Source: Vibrio lentus
GTDB lineage: Bacteria; Pseudomonadota; Gammaproteobacteria; Enterobacterales; Vibrionaceae
Reading direction: 5' to 3'
Length of the DNA stretch: 64,000 bases
Assembly: GCF_030409755.1 (NCBI RefSeq)
Contig: NZ_JAUFQE010000001.1
Coordinates: forward strand, 1,178,001-1,242,000
Below are positions 1 through 8,989 of the stretch, piece after piece. Under the pieces are notes generated by a model that ran no database searches, was not told the origin of the DNA, and worked only from the letters and a program-made list of their open reading frames with translations. The number at the start of each line of letters is the position of its first letter. The stretch's first letter is position 1. The position numbers and the translations under genes were made by a program.

Positions 1-365
1 GCTGTCGGCATAAAGTGCGGATAGATCGCTGTGTAGGCGGTTTCAACAAGGTCTATAGTGAAAGTACGCTCACTGTCTTTAGGATCGAAAACTTCGGGAA
101 CGGTCAGCTTTTCGATCTGCAGTAGAATTTGGTGAATCTTAGGCGCTAACGCGAGTGCTTTGGGTGTGGGGAATAGCCCTTTGGATTCTCGCTCAAACAG
201 CGGATCATCAAACAAAGCTCTGAGTTTGGTGAGCTGTTTACTTACCGCAGATTGGCTCAAAAAAAGTCGCTCTGCGGTTTTGCTCACGCTTCGCTCTTCA
301 ATGAGAACGTGTAGGCAAAGCAGCAAATTCATATCGCATTTAAGTAAGCTTTTAACATCTACCAT
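1..365 (-). CDS. LysR-family transcriptional regulator (3' part outside the window)
   Basis: This is the N-terminal part of a LysR-type regulator running off the left edge. The minus-strand reading from the ATG at 365 begins MVDVKSLLKCDMNLLLCLHV, followed by a winged helix-turn-helix with the typical SVSKTAERLFLSQSAVSKQL segment at about residues 25-45 and then the linker helix. After about residue 85 the effector-binding domain starts and is cut off. It is divergent from the adenosine deaminase gene with about 120 bp between them, so it may control that gene or itself. The target and ligand cannot be told from the part seen. Confidence 0.85.
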   Translation of the reverse strand, partial: MVDVKSLLKCDMNLLLCLHVLIEERSVSKTAERLFLSQSAVSKQLTKLRALFDDPLFERESKGLFPTPKALALAPKIHQILLQIEKLTVPEVFDPKDSERTFTIDLVETAYTAIYPHFMPT

Positions 366-485
366 GATATTCCCTAAATTCAGGTTAATGATGATTAATT
401 GTCACTTTAAATCATATCATTGTCTTGGTAAATTTAGCGCATGTGAGTTAACACGCTCAAATAATAATAGAATTAAGGAATACTC

Positions 486-1484
486 ATGGATTTTCTAGCA
501 CTACCAAAGATTGATTTACACTGCCACCTAGACGGAAGTGTTCGCCCAGATACGATTATTGACCTAGCAAAACAGTACAATATCGAACTACCTGAAGATC
601 GCGACGCGGTTGTTCAATCTCTAACGGTGCCAGAAGATTGCAAAAACCTAGATGAGTATCTGGCTTGTTTCAGCCTGCCACTACAAGTAATGCAGACTGA
701 AGAAGCGATTGAACGTATCTCTTTCGAGCTTTACGAAGACGCTGCACTAGAAAACGTTAAGTACCTAGAAGTTCGCTTCGCACCAATCCTGCACGTAAAT
801 AAAGGTCTGTCTCTTGATACGATCATTGCAAGTGCAGTAAAAGGCATGAAGCGCGCTGAAGAGAAATACGACATCAAAGGCAACTACATCATGTCTGTGC
901 TTCGTATGTTCCCTAAAGACTCTATCAAAGACGTAATCGACGCAGGCCAACCCTACCTAGGTAAAGGTGTTGTGGCGTTTGATATCGCAGGTGGCGAAAA
1001 GCCAGGCTTCTGTGCTGAATTCCCTGAGTACACGCAATACGCTCTTGAAAAAGGCTACCGCATTACCGTACACGCTGGGGAGCAATGGCACGGTCAAAAC
1101 GTTTACGATGCTGTGACAAAGCTTGACGCTGAACGTATCGGCCACGGTGTTCACATCCAAGGTAACGAGGACGCGTACAACATCGTTAAAGAGAAGCAAG
1201 TTGCGCTTGAAACTTGCCCAACAAGTAACGTTCAAACTAAATGTATTCACAAATTCAGCGACCACCCAATTGCTGAATTCAAGAAAGACGGCATCGTTGT
1301 TACGATCAACACAGACAACCGTACTGTGTCGAACACAACCATGACCAACGAAGTGAAGCGTGTGTGTGAAACATTCGGCCTAACAAAAGAAGACTACGTA
1401 GAGATCTACAAATACTCTGTAGAGAGCGCTTTTGCTTCAGACGAAGTGAAACAGCACCTAATGGGTTTCGTTGAGCAAATCTAA
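486..1484 (+). CDS. add: Adenosine deaminase
   Basis: Cytosolic zinc enzyme of purine salvage that deaminates adenosine and deoxyadenosine to inosine and deoxyinosine. Its 332 residues match the usual bacterial length. Visible metal and active-site motifs are LHCHLDGS at residues 11-18 (H12, H14), VHAGE around 195-199 (His ligand and catalytic Glu) and NTDNR around 275-279 (Asp ligand). The start ATG has a purine-rich stretch (TTAAGGAAT) just upstream, and the codon use looks well adapted. It stands alone, with a terminator right after it, and is divergent from a LysR gene that could regulate it. Confidence 0.95.
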   Translation: MDFLALPKIDLHCHLDGSVRPDTIIDLAKQYNIELPEDRDAVVQSLTVPEDCKNLDEYLACFSLPLQVMQTEEAIERISFELYEDAALENVKYLEVRFAPILHVNKGLSLDTIIASAVKGMKRAEEKYDIKGNYIMSVLRMFPKDSIKDVIDAGQPYLGKGVVAFDIAGGEKPGFCAEFPEYTQYALEKGYRITVHAGEQWHGQNVYDAVTKLDAERIGHGVHIQGNEDAYNIVKEKQVALETCPTSNVQTKCIHKFSDHPIAEFKKDGIVVTINTDNRTVSNTTMTNEVKRVCETFGLTKEDYVEIYKYSVESAFASDEVKQHLMGFVEQI

Positions 1485-1518
1485 TTTAAGCAATCTTGAT
1501 TGCTAAGTAGAAAAATAG

Positions 1519-1550
1519 GAAGAGAAAGGCTGAGGCTTTTCTCTTTTTTT
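1519..1550 (+). terminator. Rho-independent terminator after add
   Basis: An AGAGAAA arm pairs with a TTTCTCT arm around a short GC-containing loop, followed by a run of T, 35 bp past the add stop codon. Confidence 0.75.
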
Positions 1551-1588
1551 ATGCCCGAAAATCGCTAATCTTGCAGTATTCGTCATTT

Positions 1589-1750
1589 ATACCAATCACA
1601 GTAAGTAAGTGATCATAAATAGCGCAGGAAAAAGGCTTAAGAACAAGGCAGAAATTTTCGATAAGTAGTTATTCTACAATCAAAATTTCTAACGCAGTTA
1701 TTGAGCGTTTTAACCAGCTAGGATGACCAGTTATTTACTACGATTGGTAT
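1589..1750. repeat. MITE-like intergenic repeat (about 162 bp) with terminal inverted repeats
   Basis: The element starts ATACCAATCACAGTAAGTA and ends with the near-perfect reverse complement of that sequence (3 mismatches in 19). Inside, the segment at about 1649-1688 forms a long hairpin with arms GAAATTTT and AAAATTTC. It has no coding capacity. From memory, sequences with the ATACCAATC ends are frequent between genes in Vibrio genomes. It lies immediately upstream of the acetyltransferase gene and may carry part of its leader. Confidence 0.7.
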
Positions 1751-1780
1751 TAAACCGAGACTCTCGGAAAGTGGGCAAGC

Positions 1781-2356
1781 ATGAGTAATACAAACGTTAA
1801 AACTGAACTAGAAAAGATGCTATCTGGGCAAGTGTATGATGGTGCAGACCAAGAAATTGATACCATGCGTTCCAATGCCAGAAAGGCGCTAATGGCTTTC
1901 AACAACCACCAAGACCCAGACCAGCAACACACATTGCAAGAGCAGCTATTTGGTAAGGTTGGTAGTAGCAGCTTAATCCAGCCCCCTATTCATTGTGAGT
2001 TTGGTAAAACCATCGAGATTGGCGACGATACCTTCATTAACATGAACGCAGTAATGCTAGATGGTGCGAACATCAAAATCGGTAACAATGTTTTAATTGG
2101 ACCAAGTGCGCAATTCTATACGCCATCACACTCCCTTGATTATCGTAGCCGCCGTAAATGGGAAACCTTTTGTTTACCAATAACAATCGAAGATGATGTG
2201 TGGGTTGGCGGTAACTCAGTGATCAATCAAGGCGTGACAATTGGGGCTCGTTCAGTTATTGCAGCGAACTCAGTAGTCAACAGTGATGTACCGCCAGACT
2301 GCCTATACGGTGGTACACCAGCGAAGTTGATTCGACATCTGAATACCGAACAATAA
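1781..2356 (+). CDS. Maltose/galactoside O-acetyltransferase family (hexapeptide-repeat acyltransferase)
   Basis: A 191-residue left-handed beta-helix acetyltransferase of the Maa/NodL/LacA type, which transfers acetyl from acetyl-CoA to sugars. Residues 1-60 form the Maa N-terminal helical domain. From about residue 70 the isoleucine-rich hexapeptide turns follow (IEIGDDTFINMNAVMLDGA, IKIGNNVLIGPSAQFYTPSH). The catalytic His of the YTPSHSLD segment and the C-terminal YGGTPAKLIR signature are present. The gene is a single unit between the MITE-like repeat and a bidirectional terminator. The sugar acceptor cannot be told from the sequence; maltose and other glucosides are the family default. 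Confidence 0.88.
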   Translation: MSNTNVKTELEKMLSGQVYDGADQEIDTMRSNARKALMAFNNHQDPDQQHTLQEQLFGKVGSSSLIQPPIHCEFGKTIEIGDDTFINMNAVMLDGANIKIGNNVLIGPSAQFYTPSHSLDYRSRRKWETFCLPITIEDDVWVGGNSVINQGVTIGARSVIAANSVVNSDVPPDCLYGGTPAKLIRHLNTEQ

Positions 2357-2380
2357 AGCTAATTAAAGAATAAATAGAAA

Positions 2381-2417
2381 AGAGGCGATGTTCATATAAA
2401 ACATCACCTCTTTTTTT
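2381..2417. terminator. Bidirectional terminator between convergent genes
   Basis: AGAGGCGATGT pairs with ACATCACCTCT (one mismatch) around an AT-rich loop, with A on the left and T8 on the right. It serves the acetyltransferase gene on the plus strand and the HExxH gene converging from the minus strand. Confidence 0.8.
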
Positions 2418-2419
2418 GA

Positions 2420-3259
2420 TTAGTTAGACGTGTCTCTTCTATCGAATGGATTTCGTTCCATGGCCTTTTCATACTCACTTTTCGGGCCACTCAAGTACGT
2501 TGTTTTGACGAATTTTTTCCAATCAGAAAACAGCGATTCTATTGGCTGGTCGGTAAACTGTGATGGATCCCCATTGCTTTTAATGAGATCAACAAACGCC
2601 CCCTCTCCCCATGAACGTTCAATAAACTCACCGACCGTATACCCAAGCTCATAAACAGCCGAGCTACTGTTTGGCTTGTGGTATAAATCCTGAACTAGCC
2701 CATCGAAACGGCGACTGATGGCATGCCTGTTACTCAGGTGAAACCAATAGTCTTCAGATTTGTAGATAGCGATAGCTTCCCATAACCAACGCGGGTTATT
2801 CGCGAAGTTAGGGTTCACTTGCAGAGTCAGCAAATGTACGAACTCATGCAATGCGGTTTTATGGATCTCACCACCAAAATAGAGCAGCCTAATTTCATTG
2901 CTTTTAGGATCAATATACCCCGTAGAGAAAGCATATCGATACCCTATGCTCCGCTCCTGCTCATCCAAATAGGCTTTTTGGTTTCGCCAAACCCTAACGG
3001 TGACTGGCGGCATAGAATCAAGCTCGAACGTTTTCATTAAGGGAGTGCGGTTAATCAATAAGGTATTATGGATGCTTGGAATAACAGAGGGCGACGTTCC
3101 ATCATAGAGAACATATTTGAACTGCCCTTTGTCTGATTCGTAGCAATCAACACACGTTGGTTCTCCGCGAATTTGAAATGCTGCCGCAACCAATAAAACC
3201 AGTGTTGATAACGTTAAAATCAAGAATGTAACGATTGATTTAGACGGGTATCTTTTCAT
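2420..3259 (-). CDS. Membrane-anchored HExxH putative metallopeptidase (peptidase MA-like), function unknown
   Basis: A 279-residue protein with one N-terminal membrane segment (about residues 9-29), so most of it should lie in the periplasm. A zinc-protease signature HEFVH is at residues 138-142 and a WLWEAIA motif carries Glu161, 23 residues after the first His. That spacing fits a gluzincin such as the peptidase MA superfamily. Two cysteines (C36, C39) follow the membrane segment. The C-terminal third is helical and lacks known repeats. The gene stands alone between two terminators. The substrate is unknown, and an inactive or structural role is possible. Confidence 0.7.
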   Translation of the reverse strand: MKRYPSKSIVTFLILTLSTLVLLVAAAFQIRGEPTCVDCYESDKGQFKYVLYDGTSPSVIPSIHNTLLINRTPLMKTFELDSMPPVTVRVWRNQKAYLDEQERSIGYRYAFSTGYIDPKSNEIRLLYFGGEIHKTALHEFVHLLTLQVNPNFANNPRWLWEAIAIYKSEDYWFHLSNRHAISRRFDGLVQDLYHKPNSSSAVYELGYTVGEFIERSWGEGAFVDLIKSNGDPSQFTDQPIESLFSDWKKFVKTTYLSGPKSEYEKAMERNPFDRRDTSN

Positions 3260-3396
3260 TTTCTACATCCTCAAACGAAAACATTAGTCGATCGAGTGTC
3301 AGTGTTTCAGATTGACACAAAATGCCGCACATCAAGATTCATGATTAATACTGATAAAATAATGACCTCTCGTATGAGATACAATCAATTGAGCTC

Positions 3397-3424
3397 AAAA
3401 AAGACCATCATTTCGATGGCCTTC
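3397..3424 (-). terminator. Terminator of the AraC-family gene
   Basis: On the minus strand GGCCATC pairs with GATGGTC around a GAAAT loop and is followed by T6. It lies about 50 bp past the stop codon of the AraC gene. Confidence 0.7.
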
Positions 3425-3472
3425 TCAATATTCGCAAGTGGAACAATCCGTTAAAAATGAAGTGATGCCGCT

Positions 3473-4408
3473 TCACGAGTTCTGCTTTTTCCATTGGTAC
3501 GGCGTGATGCCATTGGCTCGTTTGAAAGCTCGAATAAATTGCGACGCATCGGCATACCCTAAGTGCTGAGCAACATCTGCTATCGAGTACGCTTGATCGG
3601 CAAGTACACGCTTTGCAAAATCAAAGGCCAATGACTCTTTAACCTCTCTAAAGGTCGTGTTTTCTTGTGAAAGCGCTCGTTGAATGGTGCGTTTCCCGAG
3701 CGAATTTAAGTCGCAAAATGTATCCAAGTCGAGGTCCATTCGCCCAATGTATGGAGACAGCGCTTCAGCGACTTTACTGGTATCTGTCATCGACTGGGCT
3801 TGCACTTCCAAGGCACATTCCTTCGCCAGTGGAGGGTACTGAATACATGTATTCGCCTGACCTAAATACTGTGGTGTGTCCGTTTGGATTTTTAGCTCAC
3901 TCAGTTGTTCTGAACTTCGCGTAACTAGGTCATAACGGATCGGTTTTCCTAAATCGGCATAATGCGATTTAAAGTAAGCGTGGGTATAAACGATAAGAAA
4001 CAACTCAGACTCAACATGGCTTGCCACGCTCGTTGTCATTTTGAATGAAATCGACAAGCCTCCTGAACCCTGCTTTACAAGCAAGTTACCAACTGGAAAT
4101 TGAAGTAAAAAATCTTGTATGGAAAGTTCGGAGAATTGCAGTTCTTGAGCTGCGTGGTCTGCACTCTCTAACAGTAAAGAAGTAAACGCAGAGGGGCTCA
4201 GGTGACCCTTTAAACTCCTCAAGAAAAGCGCAAATACATTAAATGGCACATACCTCGCTGATGACGTATCCATGCTGAATGGCAAGTTAACATCTGAAGC
4301 CAATTTTGCTGGCGATGAGTTACTCAGAACAAGCCATTTTTTTTCTTGCAAGCCTTGTTGAAAGTGATGCACCACGCGCTTATCTATCAACGGAATATCA
4401 AGACCCAT
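3473..4408 (-). CDS. AraC-family transcriptional regulator
   Basis: A 311-residue regulator with an N-terminal ligand/arabinose-binding-type domain (about residues 1-200) and a C-terminal double helix-turn-helix (about 210-308). The second HTH ends SQFIRAFKRANGITPYQWKK, the standard AraC signature. The overall layout resembles the OruR/ArgR-like branch that senses amino acids. It is divergent from the M19 dipeptidase gene across a 256-bp region, so that dipeptidase is the most likely target. This is an inference from position only. Confidence 0.88.
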   Translation of the reverse strand: MGLDIPLIDKRVVHHFQQGLQEKKWLVLSNSSPAKLASDVNLPFSMDTSSARYVPFNVFALFLRSLKGHLSPSAFTSLLLESADHAAQELQFSELSIQDFLLQFPVGNLLVKQGSGGLSISFKMTTSVASHVESELFLIVYTHAYFKSHYADLGKPIRYDLVTRSSEQLSELKIQTDTPQYLGQANTCIQYPPLAKECALEVQAQSMTDTSKVAEALSPYIGRMDLDLDTFCDLNSLGKRTIQRALSQENTTFREVKESLAFDFAKRVLADQAYSIADVAQHLGYADASQFIRAFKRANGITPYQWKKQNS

Positions 4409-4664
4409 TTACCCTTCCTCTTCTAATTTACCCATGTCGCTAAATGCACATTTATCATTTTCAGCTTAGCTACAACAGACTCAAGTTAACAAGCCTTAAC
4501 TAGAGTTTTCATCAATAAAGTGAAATACATATCTAACAAAACAGATTTGATTTCGAAATATGACAGGGTTATCAATTTTAAATAACTCCACGATACCGTC
4601 AGGGTCTACTATTAAATTTAGGCATAAATATAAATGGACTTAAGCCAGTAATTGAGAGGTTTTC

Positions 4665-5912
4665 ATGTTTAAAAAGATAACGTTAGTCGCGGCGAGCATT
4701 GCAATGAGTTGTGGTGTTGCCCAAGCGAGTATCGAAAGCAAAACTTGGCCAGCATCAGACAAAGCCAAAACATTCGTTCAAGATACTATCGTGATTGGTA
4801 TGCTCGCGAGCCCGTACGGTGCAGGTTGGAAGGATGACCAACAGCTATTGGACTACTTTCAAGGCGCACGCGACGCGGGCATCACAGGGCATGAGTACAC
4901 GGTAACCGCGGCTGACCATAACTTTGATGATTTCCTATTCCACCATCACAAGCATCGTTCAGCCATGGCTAAGCAGCCTGAGAATTTCATCATAGCGCAT
5001 TCAAACCACGATATTGAGAAAGCTCACACAGAAGGAAAAACTGCGGTTCTTTGGAATAGTCAAACCGCTACTATCTTGGACGAAGATGTCACCAAAATGG
5101 CGATCCTGAAGGACATGGGTCTAAAAAGCATGATCTTGGCTTATAACGACATTTTCAGAACCGGTTCAGGGCAATTAGCGGCCTACAATGGTCGAGATAT
5201 AGGCCTCACCCCATGGGGAAAATCCGTTATCGACTCAATGGTTCAATACGATGTGATCCTCGATCTCAGTCATACGGGTTCTAAGACAGCCAATGATGCG
5301 ATGGATTACATGGAAACAAATTATCCTGGAACGCCATTTGTTTACACGCACTCAGTGCCTGCTGGCCTTTATAAGAGTGAGCCAAATGCAACGCCAAAAG
5401 GTTGTTACCGTGCCATTCCTGATGATGAAGCGATACGCGCAGCGAAATCAGGAGGCTACATCGCCCCGACATTTACCGAGTGGATGATGGACGGTGTTTG
5501 GCCGGAAGATATTTCTCCAGTCCAAGCCGCAGATATGATTGATTACTATGTGAAACTGGTAGGCGTAGACCATGTCGGTATCGCAACGGATGATATGTTC
5601 TCAACGGACATGGTAGTCGATTTCGCAACCAAAAATGCCAAAATGTACGACGATGGCGGTTACATGATTGAAGCCTTTAACAAAGGGGCGACGGGCAATG
5701 GAGAATTAGCGAAGATCCTTGCCGCGATCACAGATGAGCTTTGGAAGCGTGGCTACAGTAACGACGACCTTGCCAAGATCTACGGCGGCAACAAGATGCG
5801 AGTTTTCGCTCAAGAGTCTGAAAATGTTGACCCTGACGAATTCCAAAAAGAGTATGCAAAACGCCTGAAAGAGTTAACCAAGCTAAGAAATGAAAACTTA
5901 GCGAAGCAGTAG
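4665..5912 (+). CDS. Membrane dipeptidase (peptidase family M19), periplasmic
   Basis: A 415-residue zinc dipeptidase of the renal dipeptidase family. A signal peptide ([21 protein letters not shown]) is cut before SIES, so the enzyme works in the periplasm. M19 features include the DLSHTG motif at about residue 200, a YTHS segment at about 226-229 (His ligand), and the VGIATDDM motif at about 305. The usual N-terminal HxD pair is not obvious: [11 protein letters not shown] stands where DGH is normally found, as in the distant M19 branch. Substrates may be D-containing or modified dipeptides. It is divergent from the AraC gene and is followed by its own terminator. Confidence 0.85.
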   Translation: MFKKITLVAASIAMSCGVAQASIESKTWPASDKAKTFVQDTIVIGMLASPYGAGWKDDQQLLDYFQGARDAGITGHEYTVTAADHNFDDFLFHHHKHRSAMAKQPENFIIAHSNHDIEKAHTEGKTAVLWNSQTATILDEDVTKMAILKDMGLKSMILAYNDIFRTGSGQLAAYNGRDIGLTPWGKSVIDSMVQYDVILDLSHTGSKTANDAMDYMETNYPGTPFVYTHSVPAGLYKSEPNATPKGCYRAIPDDEAIRAAKSGGYIAPTFTEWMMDGVWPEDISPVQAADMIDYYVKLVGVDHVGIATDDMFSTDMVVDFATKNAKMYDDGGYMIEAFNKGATGNGELAKILAAITDELWKRGYSNDDLAKIYGGNKMRVFAQESENVDPDEFQKEYAKRLKELTKLRNENLAKQ

Positions 5913-5957
5913 TTGTAACTCGTTAGCTTACTGAGAATTGAGCAAACACAACTGACT

Positions 5958-5987
5958 AAAAGCACGCCAATGATGGCGTGCTTTTTT
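5958..5987 (+). terminator. Terminator after the dipeptidase gene
   Basis: AAAGCACGCC and GGCGTGCTTT form a perfect 10-bp stem around AATGAT, followed by T6. Confidence 0.85.
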
Positions 5988-6144
5988 GTTTGAACGAACT
6001 CGATAACGTGCCTAACAAACCGTTAATACCATCACCTATATGGCCTTCTATGTTATAATTTCAAGCCATTAAGAGCGTGCTGAATCCCTGATTTAGTTCA
6101 TAATTCTTTAATCACTGTGAATACACTTTAAAAGTTATTGGCCT

Positions 6145-6858
6145 ATGAAAAAGTACGAATTAGTTGTTCAAGATATTGTGAGCAAGATCTGCCAAAACAG
6201 TATTAATCACAAACTGCCAGCTGAAAGAGAACTCTCTGAAATATATGGGTTATCTCGTTTCACCATTCGAAAGGCACTCGCAAAGTTAGAGGCGATTGGA
6301 ATGGTAAAATCGAAAATTGGGTCTGGGTATTTTGTTAATACTTCTTTAATTGGTACTCCCTTAGTCTATAACTCAATCACTGAAAACAGCTTTGAAGAAA
6401 TATCTTATAAAAAGATTCAATTAAATAAAACGCTACCAAACCAACATGAACAACAAATATTTTCGTTATCTGATGATGAGTATATTTGGAAAATTAGACG
6501 ACTGAGGTTAATAAATAATAAAGTCGTTCAGATTGAAGGAGCAAAGATACCTGTCAGTATCTTCCCTGAAATGAATACAGAGATCATTGAAAACTCTATT
6601 CAAAAATACGCGTTAGCACACGATTTAGAGATCGATAGTTACCTCACTACCTATCAAGCGATCAACGTATCCAAAGATGACGCTGACCTTCTGGGTTGCA
6701 AAAAGAATGCGGCAGCAATGAATATCACCAACCGAGGGTTCTTAACCTCTGGCGAACTGTTCATTGTCAGCGATATCATCGACATCAACTACCAATGCAC
6801 GTATCACACGCCTTTTAACAGTGAGAGCATGAATTTCAGAGATAAAAATAGCCGCTAG
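6145..6858 (+). CDS. GntR-family (HutC/UTRA) transcriptional regulator
   Basis: A 237-residue regulator. Residues 1-66 are a GntR winged helix (LPAERELSEIYGLSRFTIRK) ending in the GSGYFV wing. Residues 85-230 are a UTRA effector domain, which in this family often binds phosphorylated sugars or related small molecules. It lies upstream of a ManD/PTS/KDG sugar-acid set, separated from it only by an IS200-type insertion, and is its probable regulator. An inverted repeat at 8814-8860 in the divergent manD-PTS promoter is a candidate operator. Base composition here is more AT-rich than in the genes nearby. Confidence 0.87.
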   Translation: MKKYELVVQDIVSKICQNSINHKLPAERELSEIYGLSRFTIRKALAKLEAIGMVKSKIGSGYFVNTSLIGTPLVYNSITENSFEEISYKKIQLNKTLPNQHEQQIFSLSDDEYIWKIRRLRLINNKVVQIEGAKIPVSIFPEMNTEIIENSIQKYALAHDLEIDSYLTTYQAINVSKDDADLLGCKKNAAAMNITNRGFLTSGELFIVSDIIDINYQCTYHTPFNSESMNFRDKNSR

Positions 6859-6870
6859 TGCGGCTATTTT
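6847..6870 (+). terminator. Terminator overlapping the gntR stop codon
   Basis: AATAGCCGC pairs with GCGGCTATT around TAGT, followed by TT. The TAG in the loop is the gntR stop codon itself, so the end of the reading frame is part of the hairpin. Confidence 0.7.
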
Positions 6871-6884
6871 ATTGGCTCCTCAAA

Positions 6885-7492
6885 ACCACCGCCTAGGGCG
6901 GTGGTGATTGTTCCTTGAGGCTATAGCCTGAAGAAGTGCCCATGTTAGAAGTAACCTCTTATTCACCACAAGTAAGAGGAAACAACCACATGGGCGATTA
7001 CAGAAGTTCATCACATGTCTATTGGCGTTGCAAATACCATATAGTTTGGACTCCAAAGTACAGATATAAGATTTTGAAAGATAAGGTAGGAAAGGAGCTT
7101 TATCGTTCAATCTATATTTTGTGCAATATGAAAGACTGCGAAGTTTTAGAATTAAATGTTCAACCAGATCATGTTCATCTTGTTGTCATTATTCCTCCCA
7201 AGTTATCAGTATCGAGTTTGTTAGGAGTTTTAAAAGGCCGAACAGCAATTCGACTTTTCAATAGATTCCCACATATACGTAAGAAATTATGGGGAAATCA
7301 CTTTTGGGCTAGAGGGTATTTTGTAGATACGGTCGGTGTGAATGAAGAAGTCATTCGGCGATATGTACGACACCAAGATAAGCAGGACATAGAGTATGAA
7401 CAACAATTACAGTTATTGAAGAACTGATAGCGCGGACGCCCCCTTTTAGGGGGTTATAAAGCAAAACCGCCTTCTAAGAAGGCGGATATTTT
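6885..7492 (+). mobile_element. IS200-type insertion sequence (IS200/IS605 family)
   Basis: A single-gene element with subterminal palindromes instead of inverted terminal repeats. The left-end hairpin is ACCACCGCC-TAG-GGCGGTGGT (6885-6905). The right side has CCCCC-TTTTA-GGGGG (7439-7453) and CCGCCTTC-TAA-GAAGGCGG (7467-7485), then T7. The two outer hairpins share 3-base loops starting TA, as expected of TnpA recognition structures. No target duplication is expected for this family. The exact ends were not fixed; the element probably begins a few bases before 6885. It resembles IS1004-type elements of Vibrio. Confidence 0.85.
6990..7427 (+). CDS. tnpA: IS200-family transposase TnpA (Y1 HUH enzyme)
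   Basis: A 145-residue Y1 transposase, full length for IS200. Visible features are the opening YHIVWTPKYR, the HUH motif in QPDHVHLVV, and the helix VIRRYVRHQ carrying the catalytic tyrosine. The start at 6990 is chosen because AAGAGGA lies just upstream and MGDYRSSSHVYWRCKYH is the usual IS200 start. A longer reading from 6936 would cover the leader, which in IS200 elements folds to limit translation. The frame looks intact, so the element may still be active. Confidence 0.92.
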   Translation: MGDYRSSSHVYWRCKYHIVWTPKYRYKILKDKVGKELYRSIYILCNMKDCEVLELNVQPDHVHLVVIIPPKLSVSSLLGVLKGRTAIRLFNRFPHIRKKLWGNHFWARGYFVDTVGVNEEVIRRYVRHQDKQDIEYEQQLQLLKN

Positions 7493-7529
7493 TTTGCGTT
7501 ACTCAGTAACCGAATAGGTACTGTTTGAG

Positions 7530-8729
7530 TTATGGAGTGTGAATCGCGCCATCAGGAAGGCGACTTTGAGTCCACTCGTGGGGGCGATACATTACAGGAA
7601 ATTCAGCGGCAATTTCTCGGTCAATCTCGACACCAATACCTGCGATTTCAGAAGCGTATAAGTAACCATTGATTGGCTCTGCCGCATTCGGGAACACCTT
7701 ATGTGTATTCTCGTTGTACTCGACATGCTCTTGAATGGCGGCATTGTGTAAATGCACATTCAAATGCGTGTTTACCGCTGCACCAATTGGCGTCATATCT
7801 GGTGGGCAATGCCATGCAATACGAACACCGAAGTTCTGACATAGATGACCTAGTTTCAGAGCCGGGGTAATGCCACCAATCTGTGAAACATGGCAACGGA
7901 TAAAGTCGATACGACGGTTAGCAATCAGAGATTTCCACTCTTCAGGGTTATTAAACAATTCGCCTAAACCTAATGAAACCGAGCTTTGGCTACGAATATT
8001 GTCTAGCCATTCCGTTTGATTTGGTGGCAGAATATCTTCAATGAAGTAAGGCTTATATTGCTCAACTTCTTTGGCAAATTGTATTGCTTGATTTGGGAAA
8101 AGGCGCTCATGAACATCATGAAGAATATGGAATTTATTACCATATTTCTCTCTCAGCGACTTAAACATCGTTAGTGTATTGTCCATATACTGATCTTGGT
8201 CGTAATACGAACCTTCAGTCGGGTTTTGAGTGGTATGCAAATCGGTTGGAACACCGCCATAGAAACCAAGCTGACAACGAATATGCTTGTAACCTTTGTC
8301 TAGGAAAGATTCCACCAGCTCATAAATACCTTCCATCGTATCGCTAGTCGCGTGTGTGTATACAGGAATAGCATCACGAGACTTACCACCAAATAATTGA
8401 TGTAATGGCATACCCGCTAATTTGGCTTTAATATCCCACAGTGCCATATCAACACCGGAAATTGCATTATTGATAACAGGACCATTTCGCCAATAAGCGT
8501 TGACCATCATCATTTGCCATAAGTCTTCAATATTATTGGCGTTTTTACCAATAAGAATAGGTTTTAAATATTCATCGACCATTGTTTTTACAGCAAGCGG
8601 TCGTTGTTGGAATGTCGCACAACCAAACCCAGTCACGCCTTCATTCGTTTCAACTACCACGGTAATGAGATTGTGTCTGTCTGGTTTAGTAATAATACAA
8701 TGGATATCAGATATAATAGTTTCTTTCAC
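7530..8729 (-). CDS. Enolase-superfamily sugar-acid dehydratase, ManD/RspA type
   Basis: A 399-residue member of the mannonate dehydratase (ManD) subgroup, earlier called starvation-sensing protein RspA. It dehydrates D-mannonate and/or D-gluconate to 2-keto-3-deoxygluconate. The barrel metal ligands can be placed in ILHDVHERL (Asp), FIEDILPP (Glu) and GLGELFNN (Glu). The [11 protein letters not shown] segment is typical of ManD. Its product would feed KDG kinase and KDPG aldolase, encoded on the other strand from 10532 on. It is divergent from the PTS gene across 260 bp. Some ManD homologues have very low activity, so the true substrate is uncertain. Confidence 0.85.
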   Translation of the reverse strand: MKETIISDIHCIITKPDRHNLITVVVETNEGVTGFGCATFQQRPLAVKTMVDEYLKPILIGKNANNIEDLWQMMMVNAYWRNGPVINNAISGVDMALWDIKAKLAGMPLHQLFGGKSRDAIPVYTHATSDTMEGIYELVESFLDKGYKHIRCQLGFYGGVPTDLHTTQNPTEGSYYDQDQYMDNTLTMFKSLREKYGNKFHILHDVHERLFPNQAIQFAKEVEQYKPYFIEDILPPNQTEWLDNIRSQSSVSLGLGELFNNPEEWKSLIANRRIDFIRCHVSQIGGITPALKLGHLCQNFGVRIAWHCPPDMTPIGAAVNTHLNVHLHNAAIQEHVEYNENTHKVFPNAAEPINGYLYASEIAGIGVEIDREIAAEFPVMYRPHEWTQSRLPDGAIHTP

Positions 8730-8813
8730 AATTAAATAACCTAAACTTAAGTCAACTCCTATTATCTAACCGCTTTAAAAACCACATTTCAAGCGCTAAT
8801 TTTCGGTAAAAAT

Positions 8814-8860
8814 AATTGGTACGTTAAGTGTTTTTTTTTGATTAACAAAACATACCAATT
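8814..8860. promoter_or_regulatory. Inverted repeat, candidate GntR operator in the manD-PTS divergent promoter
   Basis: AATTGGTACGTT (8814-8825) and AACATACCAATT (8849-8860) form a 12-bp inverted repeat with one mismatch, separated by a T-rich spacer. ATTTTCGG also occurs outside both arms in mirrored orientation (left about 8799, right about 8863). The position midway between the divergent dehydratase and PTS genes suits an operator for the nearby GntR/UTRA regulator. Confidence 0.5.
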
Positions 8861-8989
8861 GGCCGAAAATGGTGAAAAAATAATTTTTCGAATTTCAAGT
8901 GTGATTGAGATCTCTTTTTACTGCGTTGGAATTAAATTGGTTGTCGTTATGATTACTCGAGTTAAATATATTCCAATAACAGGTGTAGT

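Noticed and set aside
160..498. 112-codon plus-strand frame overlapping the LysR gene
   Set aside because: It is the antisense shadow of the LysR N-terminus and runs into the add start.
8820..8845. T9 run as a transcription terminator
   Set aside because: It is the spacer of an inverted repeat within a divergent promoter, not downstream of a gene.
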